64,000 nucleotides of DNA from Dysgonomonas mossii DSM 22836. GTDB lineage: Bacteria > Bacteroidota > Bacteroidia > Bacteroidales > Dysgonomonadaceae. Under the pieces are notes generated by a model. It was not told where the DNA came from, did no database searches, and saw nothing but the letters and a program-made list of their open reading frames with translations. Shown piece after piece: positions 9,256 to 20,953 of the stretch. The first letter of the stretch is position 1; each line of letters opens with the position of its first letter. The stretch spans positions 248,001 through 312,000 of the forward strand of contig NZ_GL892007.1 of assembly GCF_000213575.1 (NCBI RefSeq). The letters run 5' to 3'. A program made the position numbers and the translations under genes.

Positions 9256-11283
9256 ATGAGTTCTATTGATTTATTAAACAAAAGTGCAGACAATATTCGT
9301 ATACTGTCGGCTTCTATGGTTGAAAAAGCGAAGTCAGGACACCCGGGTGGAGCAATGGGTGGAGCGGACTTCATCAATGTTTTATTCACTGAATTTCTCG
9401 TTTACGATCCGCAAGACCCGACATGGGAAGGTCGTGACCGTTTTTTCCTCGATCCCGGACACATGTCACCGATGCTTTACAGCACGCTGTGCCTGACAGG
9501 AAAATTCACACTCGAAGACTTACAACAATTCCGCCAATGGGGAAGCGTTACTCCCGGACACCCCGAGAGAGATATCAACCGCGGAATAGAAAATACATCC
9601 GGACCACTGGGGCAGGGACATACTTTTGCCGTAGGAGCAGCAATCGCTGCGAAATTCTTAAAGCATCGATTTGGTGAACGTATGGATCAAACAATATATG
9701 CTTTTATTTCCGATGGTGGTATTCAGGAAGAGATCTCGCAGGGAGCAGGACGTACCGCCGGACACCTGGGACTCGATAACCTGATCATGTTCTATGATTC
9801 GAACGGAATACAGTTATCTACCAAAACAAAAGAAGTAACCGAAGAGGATGTTGCCGCTAAATATCAGGCTTGGGGATGGAGAGTGATCACCATCAAAGGT
9901 AATGACGCATCCGAAATACGTGCCGCTCTGACAGAAGCTAAAGCTGAAAAAGAAAGGCCGACTCTTATCATCGGTAAAACAATTATGGGGAAAGGTGCGC
10001 TTAAAGCAGACGGATCAAGCTTTGAAAATGAAACTGAGACTCACGGACAACCCTTAAGTGCTGCCGGGGCTTCTTTCGAGAAAACAATCGAAAACCTCGG
10101 AGGTGACCCCACAAATCCGTTCGTTATTTTCCCGGAGGTAAAAGAACTCTACGCCAAACGCAAGGCTGAACTCGAGGAAATAGTAGCAAAAAAACACGCC
10201 GAAAAAGAAGCCTGGGCAAAACAAAACCCTGAACTTGCCGAAAAAATGCAGAAATGGTTTAGCGGCTATACCCCGGCAATCGACTGGGCAGCCATAGAGC
10301 AAAAACCTAATCAGGCAACTCGGGCGGCATCAGCAACCGTACTGGGTGTATTGGCAAAGCAAGTGGAGAACATGGTTGTTTCCTCCGCCGACCTTTCCAA
10401 CTCGGATAAAACAGACGGCTTCTTGAAACATACCCACAGCATGAAAAAAGGGGACTTCTCAGGAGCATTCCTGCAGGCAGGGGTATCGGAACTGACAATG
10501 GCTTGTCTGTGTATCGGCATGACATTGCATGGCGGTATTATTTCAGCTTGTGCAACCTTCTTTGTGTTCTCTGACTACATGAAACCCGCCATACGTCTGG
10601 CTGCTCTGATGGAACTGCCTGTTAAGTTTATTTGGACGCATGATGCTTTCCGTGTAGGAGAAGACGGACCGACACATGAACCCGTAGAGCAAGAAGCTCA
10701 GATTCGTCTGTTGGAGAAATTGCAAAATCACAACGGACACAACTCCATGCTGGTACTGCGTCCGGCGGATGTTACAGAGGCGACGGTTTCTTGGAAAATG
10801 GCAATGGAAAATCAAACAAGCCCGACAGGACTGATTTTCTCCCGTCAGAACATCAATGACCTGCCGGCAAAAGAAGACAGATATGCAGAAGCCCTTCAAG
10901 CCGAGAAGGGAGCATATATAGTGGAGGAAGATGCGAACTATGACATCATCCTGCTGGCTTCAGGATCGGAAGTATCGACACTCGTTGACGGGGCTAAGCT
11001 GCTGAAAGAAGACGGCATAAAAACGCGTATTGTTTCCGTTCCATCCGAGGGGCTATTCCGCACACAAAGCAAAGAATACCAACAGAGCGTATTGCCGCAG
11101 GACAAGAAAAAGTTCGGATTGACTGCCGGCCTACCTGTGACATTACTTGGGCTCGTTGGCGACAATGGCAAAATCTGGGGTATGAATTCTTTCGGGTTTT
11201 CCGCTCCCTACAAAGTACTCGACGAAAAACTAGGGTTTACACCTGATAATGTATATAAACAGGTCAAAGAATATCTGAAGTAA
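9256..11283 (+). CDS. tkt: Transketolase
   Basis: Cytoplasmic thiamine-diphosphate enzyme of 675 residues, normal full length. It transfers two-carbon units between xylulose-5-phosphate and ribose-5-phosphate or erythrose-4-phosphate in the non-oxidative pentose phosphate pathway, the route that consumes xylose and arabinose. Family motifs are present: KSGHPGGAMGGAD near the N-terminus, ENTSGPLGQGH for cofactor and substrate binding, and a cofactor-binding stretch SDGGIQEEIS. The pyrimidine-binding and C-terminal domains follow (about 350-675). By eye the gene is richer in G and C than its neighbours, as expected for strongly expressed housekeeping-type codon use or a different origin. It follows an HTCS-type promoter (9011-9118) and is followed by a hairpin at 11296-11349. 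Confidence 0.96.
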   Translation: MSSIDLLNKSADNIRILSASMVEKAKSGHPGGAMGGADFINVLFTEFLVYDPQDPTWEGRDRFFLDPGHMSPMLYSTLCLTGKFTLEDLQQFRQWGSVTPGHPERDINRGIENTSGPLGQGHTFAVGAAIAAKFLKHRFGERMDQTIYAFISDGGIQEEISQGAGRTAGHLGLDNLIMFYDSNGIQLSTKTKEVTEEDVAAKYQAWGWRVITIKGNDASEIRAALTEAKAEKERPTLIIGKTIMGKGALKADGSSFENETETHGQPLSAAGASFEKTIENLGGDPTNPFVIFPEVKELYAKRKAELEEIVAKKHAEKEAWAKQNPELAEKMQKWFSGYTPAIDWAAIEQKPNQATRAASATVLGVLAKQVENMVVSSADLSNSDKTDGFLKHTHSMKKGDFSGAFLQAGVSELTMACLCIGMTLHGGIISACATFFVFSDYMKPAIRLAALMELPVKFIWTHDAFRVGEDGPTHEPVEQEAQIRLLEKLQNHNGHNSMLVLRPADVTEATVSWKMAMENQTSPTGLIFSRQNINDLPAKEDRYAEALQAEKGAYIVEEDANYDIILLASGSEVSTLVDGAKLLKEDGIKTRIVSVPSEGLFRTQSKEYQQSVLPQDKKKFGLTAGLPVTLLGLVGDNGKIWGMNSFGFSAPYKVLDEKLGFTPDNVYKQVKEYLK

Positions 11284-11295
11284 TATAAAAAAGCA

Positions 11296-11349
11296 AAGCT
11301 GATATACAGAATGGCTCGTTAACCAAACCAACTAGAAGTATATCAGCTT
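11296..11349 (+). terminator. Hairpin with T-run after transketolase
   Basis: AAGCTGATATAC (11296-11307) pairs perfectly with GTATATCAGCTT (11338-11349) around a 30-nt loop, followed by TCTATTTTTT (11351-11360). It fits a terminator or attenuator between tkt and the arabinofuranosidase gene, which starts only 45 bp further on and has no evident -7 box of its own. Partial read-through from tkt is therefore likely. Confidence 0.6.
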
Positions 11350-11394
11350 GTCTATTTTTTATAGTATTTATGTATAGAAATTAAATCAATATCA

Positions 11395-13758
11395 ATGAAG
11401 AAATTATTTACAACAATATTCTCATTCATTTGCGTCATTCAACTTTGTGCCCAGGAAACTACTCCTAAAATAAAATATTTTGATCTGAAAGACATAACGT
11501 TATTGGATAGTCCTTTCAAAAGAGCACAGGATCTTGATAAGAAATATCTTTTAGATTTAGATGCAGATAGACTTTTAGCTCCATTTATAAGAGAAGCAGG
11601 ATTGCAAAAAAAAGCTGAGAGTTACACGAACTGGGAAAACACAGGCCTTGATGGACACATCGGAGGACATTATGTTTCGGCTTTGGCTTTGATGTATGCT
11701 TCTACAGGAGATCAACAGATAAAAGATCGTCTTGACTATATGATAAGCGAATTGAAACGATGTCAGGATGAAAATGGCAATGGGTACATCGGAGGTGTTC
11801 CGGGAGGAAAGGCTATTTGGGATGAAATAGCGAAAGGAGATATCCAAGCCTCTGGTTTTGGGTTAAATAACAGGTGGGTTCCTCTCTACAATATTCATAA
11901 GACTTATGCGGGATTACGTGATGCCTACCTTATTGCAGGGAATGAGACAGCAAAGGATATGTTGATTAAAATGACAGACTGGGCTGTAAAATTAGTATCT
12001 AATCTGTCAGAAGAGCAAATACAAGATATGCTGCGTAGCGAACACGGTGGACTGAACGAAACTTTTGCGGATGTTGCTGTAATAACGCAAAATGAAAAAT
12101 ATTTGAAATTAGCCCATCAGTTTTCTCACCAATTAATACTAAACCCATTATTAGCTCATGAAGATAAACTAACAGGCTTACATGCGAATACGCAAATTCC
12201 TAAAGTTTTAGGTTTTAAACGTATTGCTGATATCGAAGGGAATGAATCTTGGTCAGAAGCTTCCCGTTTCTTTTGGGAAACTGTAGTAGAGCATCGCTCG
12301 GTATGTATAGGCGGAAATAGTGTAAGAGAACATTTCCACCCAACAAATGATTTTTCGAGTATGATAACAAGTAATGAAGGCCCCGAGACTTGCAATACAT
12401 ACAATATGCTCCGTCTATCTAAAATGTTTTATCAAACATCCTTAGATAAGAAATATATCGATTATTACGAAAAAGCATTATATAATCATATCCTTTCAAG
12501 TCAAAATCCTCAAACCGGAGGCTTAGTTTATTTCACACAAATGCGCCCCGGACATTATCGTGTATATTCTCAGCCTCAAACCAGTATGTGGTGCTGTGTT
12601 GGGTCAGGAATAGAAAGCCATGCAAAATATGGAGAAATGATTTATGCACACACAAGTGATGCTTTATATGTAAACCTATTCATTCCGTCTTTATTAAACT
12701 GGAAAGATAGAAATGTTGAGATTGTTCAGGATAACAAATTCCCCGACGAATCAAAAACAGAAATCACTGTAAACCCTAAGAAAAAAAGTGAATTTACAGT
12801 ATATGTACGATACCCATCATGGGTAGAAAAAGGAACAATGAAAATTAAACTGAATGGAAAAACATATCCTGGAGTTGAAAAGGATGGTTATATCGGAATA
12901 AAAAGAACTTGGCAAAAAGGAGATCGCATAAGTGTAGAATTACCGATGACTATTGTTGCAGAGCAACTTCCTGACAAATCAAATTACTATTCATTTCGAT
13001 ATGGACCAATTGTTCTTGCAGCGAAAACAGGTGTAGAAGACATGACCGGCTTATTTGCAGATGATAGCCGTGGTGGACACATCGCACACGGAACTCTTCT
13101 CCCTTTATCCGAAATGCCTCTATTGGTTAGCGATAAAGATGATATTACTTCGAAAATTAAACCTGTACCGGGTAAGCCTTTGACTTTCAATTTGAGTAGC
13201 CTTTATTCAACCGAATATCCGTCAGAATTGGAATTTATCCCTTTTTTCAGATTGCATGAATCTCGCTATATTATATATTTACCACAAACAACAACTGAAG
13301 GATTGGCTAGTTTGCATGAACAAATAAAGCGAAAGGAACAAGAACGTATAAAATTGGACTCTAAAACCATAGATAAAGTAGCGTGTGGAGAACAGCAACC
13401 GGAATCAGATCACTTTATAAAATTCGAAGAATCGAATGCCGGATCTTTCGAGAACGTTCACTGGCGAGAAGCTAAAGGTTGGTTTAGTTATCAAATGAGA
13501 AACAGAGACAAAAAAGCAAAAATTTTATATGTAAAATATCTGGCTTCTGATAAACTAGGTATGTATGAAATTTCGATCAATGGAGAGAAGCTTGAGAATC
13601 TAATTATGGATCGTAAGACTGAATCCGGAATGCAATTCATACTCTTAGATATCCCTCCAAGCGAGATGACAAAAGATATATTAGATATTAAGTTTACTGC
13701 AAACAAGGAGCATACAACACCGAAAATTGTAGAGGTTAGGTTATTAGAAGATAAATAG
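11395..13758 (+). CDS. GH146/GH127 beta-L-arabinofuranosidase (DUF1680 fold)
   Basis: Secreted enzyme of 787 residues with a signal peptide ending near CAQ (about 20). The start of the mature protein, KDITLLDSPFKRAQD, and the DUF1680 (alpha/alpha)6 core (about 27-560) are typical of beta-L-arabinofuranosidases. The zinc/cysteine site of the Bifidobacterium HypBA1 enzyme is visible as E331-x-C333 in GPETCNTYN and C400-C401 in MWCCVGSG; the cysteine is the proposed nucleophile. Length and N-terminus fit GH146 better than GH127, but I cannot separate them by eye. The C-terminal 200 residues are a beta-rich accessory domain. It lies between transketolase and an AraR-like regulator, a context fitting arabinose release and use. 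Confidence 0.88.
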   Translation: MKKLFTTIFSFICVIQLCAQETTPKIKYFDLKDITLLDSPFKRAQDLDKKYLLDLDADRLLAPFIREAGLQKKAESYTNWENTGLDGHIGGHYVSALALMYASTGDQQIKDRLDYMISELKRCQDENGNGYIGGVPGGKAIWDEIAKGDIQASGFGLNNRWVPLYNIHKTYAGLRDAYLIAGNETAKDMLIKMTDWAVKLVSNLSEEQIQDMLRSEHGGLNETFADVAVITQNEKYLKLAHQFSHQLILNPLLAHEDKLTGLHANTQIPKVLGFKRIADIEGNESWSEASRFFWETVVEHRSVCIGGNSVREHFHPTNDFSSMITSNEGPETCNTYNMLRLSKMFYQTSLDKKYIDYYEKALYNHILSSQNPQTGGLVYFTQMRPGHYRVYSQPQTSMWCCVGSGIESHAKYGEMIYAHTSDALYVNLFIPSLLNWKDRNVEIVQDNKFPDESKTEITVNPKKKSEFTVYVRYPSWVEKGTMKIKLNGKTYPGVEKDGYIGIKRTWQKGDRISVELPMTIVAEQLPDKSNYYSFRYGPIVLAAKTGVEDMTGLFADDSRGGHIAHGTLLPLSEMPLLVSDKDDITSKIKPVPGKPLTFNLSSLYSTEYPSELEFIPFFRLHESRYIIYLPQTTTEGLASLHEQIKRKEQERIKLDSKTIDKVACGEQQPESDHFIKFEESNAGSFENVHWREAKGWFSYQMRNRDKKAKILYVKYLASDKLGMYEISINGEKLENLIMDRKTESGMQFILLDIPPSEMTKDILDIKFTANKEHTTPKIVEVRLLEDK

Positions 13759-13789
13759 CTATTTAACATTATCTTTAAACTAAGATAAA

Positions 13790-13820
13790 AAGAACCAAGA
13801 CTTGGCTAGTCTTGGTTCTT
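13790..13820. terminator. Bidirectional terminator between convergent genes
   Basis: AAGAACCAAGACT (13790-13802) pairs with AGTCTTGGTTCTT (13808-13820) around a 5-nt loop, with a T-run on the right and an A-run on the left. It can end transcription from both the arabinofuranosidase gene (plus) and the Nudix regulator (minus, stop at 13855). Confidence 0.85.
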
Positions 13821-13854
13821 TTTTGCGATAATATTAATGGATATGTAACCAGTA

Positions 13855-14556
13855 TTAATCAACATATGAAAAAAAGGAATACCCCTTTTTCAATAATTCA
13901 TCATATTTTTCTTTGTTGAATTTGTAGTAAAAAGCACCTCGCTTCGAGGTTGATTTATCTTTATCCTGTTGCTTTTCCAAAACATTCATTTCCAGCATCT
14001 TCTTTCTAAAATTACGTTTATCTAATTTTGTTTGATAGATTGCTTCATAAAGGGATTGCAATTGAGGTAAAGTAAATTTTTCAGGTAATAAATTGAAACC
14101 GATAGGCTGAGTCGCAGCTTTTCGTCTAAGTATCACTAATGTATCTGATAGCATCTGGTTATGGTCGAAAACTAATTCTCCAACTTTATCCACTTCTTCC
14201 CATCTGGCATTGTGAACCTTACAAAGTTTATCATCGAACAACTCCAGATCAATCAATGCATAATATGCAATGGACACAACCCGTTCTCCGGCATCACGAT
14301 TAATATCGCCATATACACCAACCTCTTCCATATATACGTTCTGAATACCGGTATATTCATAAACAACACGAGAAATCGTTTCATTAAGATGTTCGTTCGA
14401 ACGCAAAAATCCACCCATGAGTGTATCATGACCTTCTAATGGGTTAAATTTTCGCTTCGAAATAAGTAAGTACATTTTATCATCTTTAAAACCAAGTATT
14501 ATACAGTCGACGGATATATAAAATTTTTCTTGTTCTTTATAGAATGATGGTGTCAT
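13855..14556 (-). CDS. Nudix-fold transcriptional regulator (NrtR/AraR-like)
   Basis: Protein of 233 residues with an N-terminal Nudix-like domain (about 10-145) and a C-terminal winged-helix domain (about 160-225). The layout matches the NrtR-type family in which Bacteroides AraR represses arabinose genes. The Nudix box is degenerate: GGFLRSNEHLNET is followed by RVVYEYTG where hydrolases have REUxEExG, so a catalytic glutamate pair is lost. This fits ligand sensing rather than hydrolysis. Neighbours (arabinofuranosidase, transketolase) fit control of pentose metabolism by arabinose, xylose or a derivative. The start is preceded by TATATTTG (14622-14615) and a short inverted repeat AGTGT-N7-ACACT (14588-14604) that could be an autoregulatory operator. 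Which sugar it senses is unknown. Confidence 0.82.
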   Translation of the reverse strand: MTPSFYKEQEKFYISVDCIILGFKDDKMYLLISKRKFNPLEGHDTLMGGFLRSNEHLNETISRVVYEYTGIQNVYMEEVGVYGDINRDAGERVVSIAYYALIDLELFDDKLCKVHNARWEEVDKVGELVFDHNQMLSDTLVILRRKAATQPIGFNLLPEKFTLPQLQSLYEAIYQTKLDKRNFRKKMLEMNVLEKQQDKDKSTSKRGAFYYKFNKEKYDELLKKGYSFFSYVD

Positions 14557-14858
14557 CTCAATTTATTTAAATTAAAAACAAACAATAGAGTGTACAATGA
14601 ACACTTATTGGATGCAAATATACCATCTTTTTTATAATTATTTATCCGACTCATATTCATTATATAATATTGTGCCATCCGACAAAAGTATAAATAGACA
14701 ACAACCAGAATAAAGATACAGATAGTTAAATACTTAACTAGCATTTATATTATATCCTCTAATACGTAAAACTTTTATTATTGAAATATTCGTCTAACAA
14801 AATTATAGAGGCTGTTCTTCCATACATCAAATCCTTATGAAGTACTCCTGTCCTACCA
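14557..14858. other. Intergenic region upstream of the Nudix regulator
   Basis: About 300 bp between the CE1 gene end and the start of the Nudix regulator. On the minus strand it carries a perfect -7 box, TATATTTG (14622-14615), and between it and the ATG an inverted repeat AGTGT (14588-14592)/ACACT (14600-14604). I see no clear terminator for the seven-gene operon that ends at 14859, and no gene. Confidence 0.5.
14615..14622 (-). promoter_or_regulatory. -7 box of the Nudix regulator gene
   Basis: TATATTTG on the minus strand, a perfect TAnnTTTG element 59 bp before the start at 14556. The inverted repeat AGTGT-N7-ACACT (14588-14604) lies between box and start codon, where a repressor could block its own transcription; this role is inference. 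Confidence 0.45.
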
Positions 14859-17314
<2,456 letters not shown>

Positions 17315-17327
17315 AAGTACACTTTAA

Positions 17328-18176
17328 TTACTTCTTTAATGAATTTTCGTTATACAATTGCAGCATTTTTTCCGCATATCTACTTCCTAAAGTTCGATAT
17401 CCGGCAGCGCTAAAATGCAATCGGTCTTTAACCCCTTCGCATCCTTTTGAAGAAATAACATGGGCATTCGGTATAACGTTGGGTAAAGTATTTATTATTA
17501 AATTCATGTTTGCGCATGCGCCATATTGTTCTTCATCTAATAGTTCTCCGGCTAGTAAGGGGATTGAATTCGGCTCGAAATTGAGATCTTTTAGTATATT
17601 GTCATATACTTTTCTGACTTTTTCCGGCCAATCAGTCTCTCCGTTATTAGATTCTCCTTGATGAAGTAATATTCCTTTAATCACACCACCTTGACTTTGG
17701 GCCAGCTTAGCCATCTCTATCAATCGGACATAAGGATTGCCATCATATTCATTAACCATGTTTTTGAGCCATTCTGGAGATTGATCTACATAAGATTGAA
17801 AATTTTCTTTATCAAAGAGTTCTATTCTACAACCTCCTACCGCAACATTGATTACCCCAACCTTCGTATCTGACGGAAGATTTGCCACCATCGTTCTTCC
17901 AAAATAATCAGCAGGACTAAGTCCTGTATGACATCGTGCTAATGGAGGAATAGCTTTATACCAGTTCCCCTTAAAACGTCCCAGTTCAGGACAGTCAACG
18001 GTCTGCAACATCATAAAACGACCATCTATATCAATAGTATCTTGTGCTTCAATCTTCGCATGCCCCTCCATGTTGGATTGCCCGAAACATAAAAAAACAT
18101 GAAACTTATCCTGAGCCACAATAGACATATTTAGTGACATAAAAAGCAATACAATAAAAAGAATATTTTTTTTCAT
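17328..18176 (-). CDS. SGNH/CE6-type acetyl xylan esterase
   Basis: Secreted esterase of 282 residues with the SGNH fold. The open frame could begin at 18317, but that would overlap the preceding GH43 gene by 83 bp and add a non-signal-like stretch. The ATG at 18176 gives a clean signal peptide ending VAQ (about 22). Motifs are the nucleophile S34 in FGQSNMEGHA, the oxyanion motif LLHQGESN and the C-terminal Asp/His pair in DRLHFSAAGY. The family (DUF303-type, CE6) removes O-acetyl groups from xylan. It lies between GH43/CBM6 and GH8 in the operon; deacetylation would open the backbone for the GH8 enzyme. Confidence 0.84.
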   Translation of the reverse strand: MKKNILFIVLLFMSLNMSIVAQDKFHVFLCFGQSNMEGHAKIEAQDTIDIDGRFMMLQTVDCPELGRFKGNWYKAIPPLARCHTGLSPADYFGRTMVANLPSDTKVGVINVAVGGCRIELFDKENFQSYVDQSPEWLKNMVNEYDGNPYVRLIEMAKLAQSQGGVIKGILLHQGESNNGETDWPEKVRKVYDNILKDLNFEPNSIPLLAGELLDEEQYGACANMNLIINTLPNVIPNAHVISSKGCEGVKDRLHFSAAGYRTLGSRYAEKMLQLYNENSLKK

Positions 18177-18234
18177 ATAAGAGTATATATTTAACAGTAA
18201 GATAAAAGATAACAATTGGTAAAAAAATATTACA

Positions 18235-19590
18235 TCATTCAGCAAACCTCCAATAGTCGAAGTACATGATATCAGTATTCTGAGGCCCTTTGAAAACAAA
18301 ATATAAATCATGTACACCTGTTATCTTAGGCACATCAATAGAAGCCAACGTCCACCTGTCGCTCCCCCCGGTACGTGGTACTTTTATTGTGCCAAGTAAG
18401 GCTCCGTCTAGTTTATCTTGACGAATTTCGAGTGTAACATTCGCATTATGAGTAGTTCCTATTCGTGCAAAAAACTTAGAAGCTCCTTTATTTTGGAAAT
18501 CAACATCCCTAACTTTTATGTATGCTCCATCTTTTTTTGCTGTTACAAATACTCCAACCTGTTTATTTTGAGATGCTTTTATACCTTCAGACCAAGCAAT
18601 TGTTTCGGCTTCTGTTTTTCGATAAGGATTGAGTGTTCCTATCCCTTGCTTAATTCCTTCAGTCATTTTCAATTGAGGAATAGAACCATCTGCATTAAAC
18701 GTCATTTCCTCAACACAGACTGACCTTGTGAAACCGCTTCCACCGGGCAGAGCTCCATTGTGATAGAAAAAGTAAGTTTTTCCTTTAAAATCGATCACTG
18801 CGGGATGGTTTGTAAAAGATTTTCCTTCTGTCGGCATAACAATTCCTCCATATTTCCAAGGGCCAATAGGGCTTTTACTTGTCGAATATCCTATAAATTC
18901 GGGTAAAGGTCCTCCCGGCCAAAATAAATAATAAAGATTATTACGCTTATACAACCATGGTCCTTCCTCGTATGAAGTCGGTCTTTCCGGATTATTTTCT
19001 CTCTTGCCGAATGATTCTGCAACCATCGGAACACGGACTACATCGCCCGAATAAGAGATCATATCTTCATTTAGCTTAACATAGTACAACTTGGGATTAC
19101 CCCAGTAAAGATAAGCCTGACCATCATCATCGATGAATACTGTAGGGTCTATATCTCCCCATTCTGTTTGCACGAAAGGCTCGCCAAGAGCATCATAAAA
19201 AGGCCCATACGGACTATCTGCCACGGCAACACCGATTGCCCCTCTGTTATTTATTCCTGATATAACAGGCACATACATATAAAATTTCCCATCACGCTCG
19301 ATACATTGAGGAGCCCAAGCATCACCTTTAGCCCATTCAAAGTCTGTATATTTGAGAATTACACCATGATCTGTCCAGTTAACCATGTCATCTGTAGAAT
19401 ACAACTTCCAATCATTCATTGTAAACCATGTAGAGTTATCCTCATCATGAGTTGTATAAACATATAATCTATCATTATACACCATTGGAGCCGGATCGGC
19501 AGTGTACATCGTTTGTATGATCGGATTCTGTGATTGTAATAATGTTGGCATAAATATTACCAACATTATTAAGTATATTTTTTCTTTCAT
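18235..19590 (-). CDS. GH43-CBM6 arabinofuranosidase/xylosidase (copy A)
   Basis: Secreted two-domain enzyme of 451 residues. After a signal peptide (1-20) comes a GH43 propeller (about 22-315) with base D32 in [10 protein letters not shown]148 in [13 protein letters not shown] and acid E209 in [12 protein letters not shown]6-type domain follows (about 325-451; starts [14 protein letters not shown], ends MYFDYWRF). This architecture is common among enzymes that remove arabinose from arabinoxylan, but beta-xylosidase activity is possible. It is a tandem paralogue of the next upstream gene (19611-20945), 20 bp away, and a third relative without CBM6 lies at 32975-33931. Part of the seven-gene GH31-led operon. 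Confidence 0.9.
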   Translation of the reverse strand: MKEKIYLIMLVIFMPTLLQSQNPIIQTMYTADPAPMVYNDRLYVYTTHDEDNSTWFTMNDWKLYSTDDMVNWTDHGVILKYTDFEWAKGDAWAPQCIERDGKFYMYVPVISGINNRGAIGVAVADSPYGPFYDALGEPFVQTEWGDIDPTVFIDDDGQAYLYWGNPKLYYVKLNEDMISYSGDVVRVPMVAESFGKRENNPERPTSYEEGPWLYKRNNLYYLFWPGGPLPEFIGYSTSKSPIGPWKYGGIVMPTEGKSFTNHPAVIDFKGKTYFFYHNGALPGGSGFTRSVCVEEMTFNADGSIPQLKMTEGIKQGIGTLNPYRKTEAETIAWSEGIKASQNKQVGVFVTAKKDGAYIKVRDVDFQNKGASKFFARIGTTHNANVTLEIRQDKLDGALLGTIKVPRTGGSDRWTLASIDVPKITGVHDLYFVFKGPQNTDIMYFDYWRFAE

Positions 19591-19610
19591 ATGTCTTTCG
19601 AATTTTATTT

Positions 19611-20945
19611 TTATTTAAATACCCAATAATCAAGGAAGAACAAGTTGTTTTTCTGAGAAGTACTTCTAAAACAGAAATAAAGATCATGCACCCCCTTAGC
19701 TCCATTTACTGCACATGACATCAGCTTAAATCTGTCCATCGCTCCCGAACGAGTTACTTCTAATGTGCCGATCAAAGGTCCACTGGTACTATCTAGTCGA
19801 ATATCAATATGACCTCCATCTACATTACATGCTGCAAGTACTGAAAATTCTTTTGCACCTTTTCCAAAGTCAACTCCACGAACACACAATGATTCATTAT
19901 GATCTATTCCGGTAAGACAAATTCTACCATCAGGCATCTTTTCCGTTTTCAAACCATATCCCCAAGCCATCGTTTCGGCTTCTACTCTGCGATACGGATT
20001 AAATAATTCAATTTGCTCTAATATATTCTCTGTCCAATATGGAACTTCCTGAATCGTTCCATCCGCATTATAATGCATTTTTGCTGCCATCGAAGATCTC
20101 CTCTCATGATGTTTAAAGGTTTCTAGGTGCATTAAATCGTAACTCAACCCAAACACATAAGAACTACCCTTATAATCGATTATACCGGGATGGTTTCCTC
20201 TGGTACGCTGGGTTGGTTTCATTATGTATCCTTTGGTTGTCCACGGGCCTGTAGGTTTGTCGCTCATGGCATACCCTAATCCTTCGGGACAGCAAGTAGC
20301 GGCAAAAGCCATATAATAATGTCCATTCCGTTTATATACCCATGGCCCTTCCTGATAATGCTCAGGATTCTTATCTAATTTCACAATATCTCCAGAATAA
20401 GAAATCATATCTTCATTCAGTTTCACATAATAAACATTGGGATTCCCCCAATACATATATGCCTGTCCATCATCGTCAATAAGAACGGTAGGGTCTATAT
20501 CCTCCCAATGTTCTTTTTGCCAGACAAGTGGTTTGTTTATAGGATCTTTAAATGGCCCATAAGGAGAATCAGATACTAAAACGCCAATACCTTGCCCGTG
20601 TATCGGACAATACATATAGAATTTACCGTTTCGTTCAACAACTTGTTGAGCCCAAGCTCCATTATCCTTTGTAACCCAACTAAAGCTTTTTAATGACGCA
20701 ACAGTCCCATGATCTGTCCAGTTTACCATATCCGTAGAGGTATAAAGCAACCAGTCGAGCATTTTAAATCCCTGAGAATCATCTTCGTCATGGGTGGTGT
20801 AAAGGAATACAGTATCATTATGAACCATAGGAGCCGGATCGGCTGTATATCTTGTCTGTATAAGTGGGTGCTGTGCCTTAATCTGTGATAAATTAATAAC
20901 AAAAAGACACACAAAACAGCTTAAAAGAATTAATCTTATATTCAT
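19611..20945 (-). CDS. GH43-CBM6 arabinofuranosidase/xylosidase (copy B)
   Basis: Tandem partner of 18235-19590, 444 residues, with the same layout: signal peptide (1-24), GH43 propeller (about 28-310) and CBM6-type domain (about 320-444). Catalytic acids are D36 in [10 protein letters not shown]151 in [13 protein letters not shown] and E199 in YQEGPWVY. The loop before the acid is shorter than in copy A and the active-site face differs ([15 protein letters not shown] against [15 protein letters not shown]), so the two probably differ in substrate preference rather than being redundant. Eight base pairs separate it from the GH97 gene. Confidence 0.9.
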   Translation of the reverse strand: MNIRLILLSCFVCLFVINLSQIKAQHPLIQTRYTADPAPMVHNDTVFLYTTHDEDDSQGFKMLDWLLYTSTDMVNWTDHGTVASLKSFSWVTKDNGAWAQQVVERNGKFYMYCPIHGQGIGVLVSDSPYGPFKDPINKPLVWQKEHWEDIDPTVLIDDDGQAYMYWGNPNVYYVKLNEDMISYSGDIVKLDKNPEHYQEGPWVYKRNGHYYMAFAATCCPEGLGYAMSDKPTGPWTTKGYIMKPTQRTRGNHPGIIDYKGSSYVFGLSYDLMHLETFKHHERRSSMAAKMHYNADGTIQEVPYWTENILEQIELFNPYRRVEAETMAWGYGLKTEKMPDGRICLTGIDHNESLCVRGVDFGKGAKEFSVLAACNVDGGHIDIRLDSTSGPLIGTLEVTRSGAMDRFKLMSCAVNGAKGVHDLYFCFRSTSQKNNLFFLDYWVFK

Positions 20946-20953
20946 AATTTATT

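Noticed and set aside
18177-18317. N-terminal extension of the CE6-type esterase to an ATG at 18317
   Set aside because: It would overlap the preceding GH43 gene by 83 bp and bury the clear signal peptide that starts at 18176.
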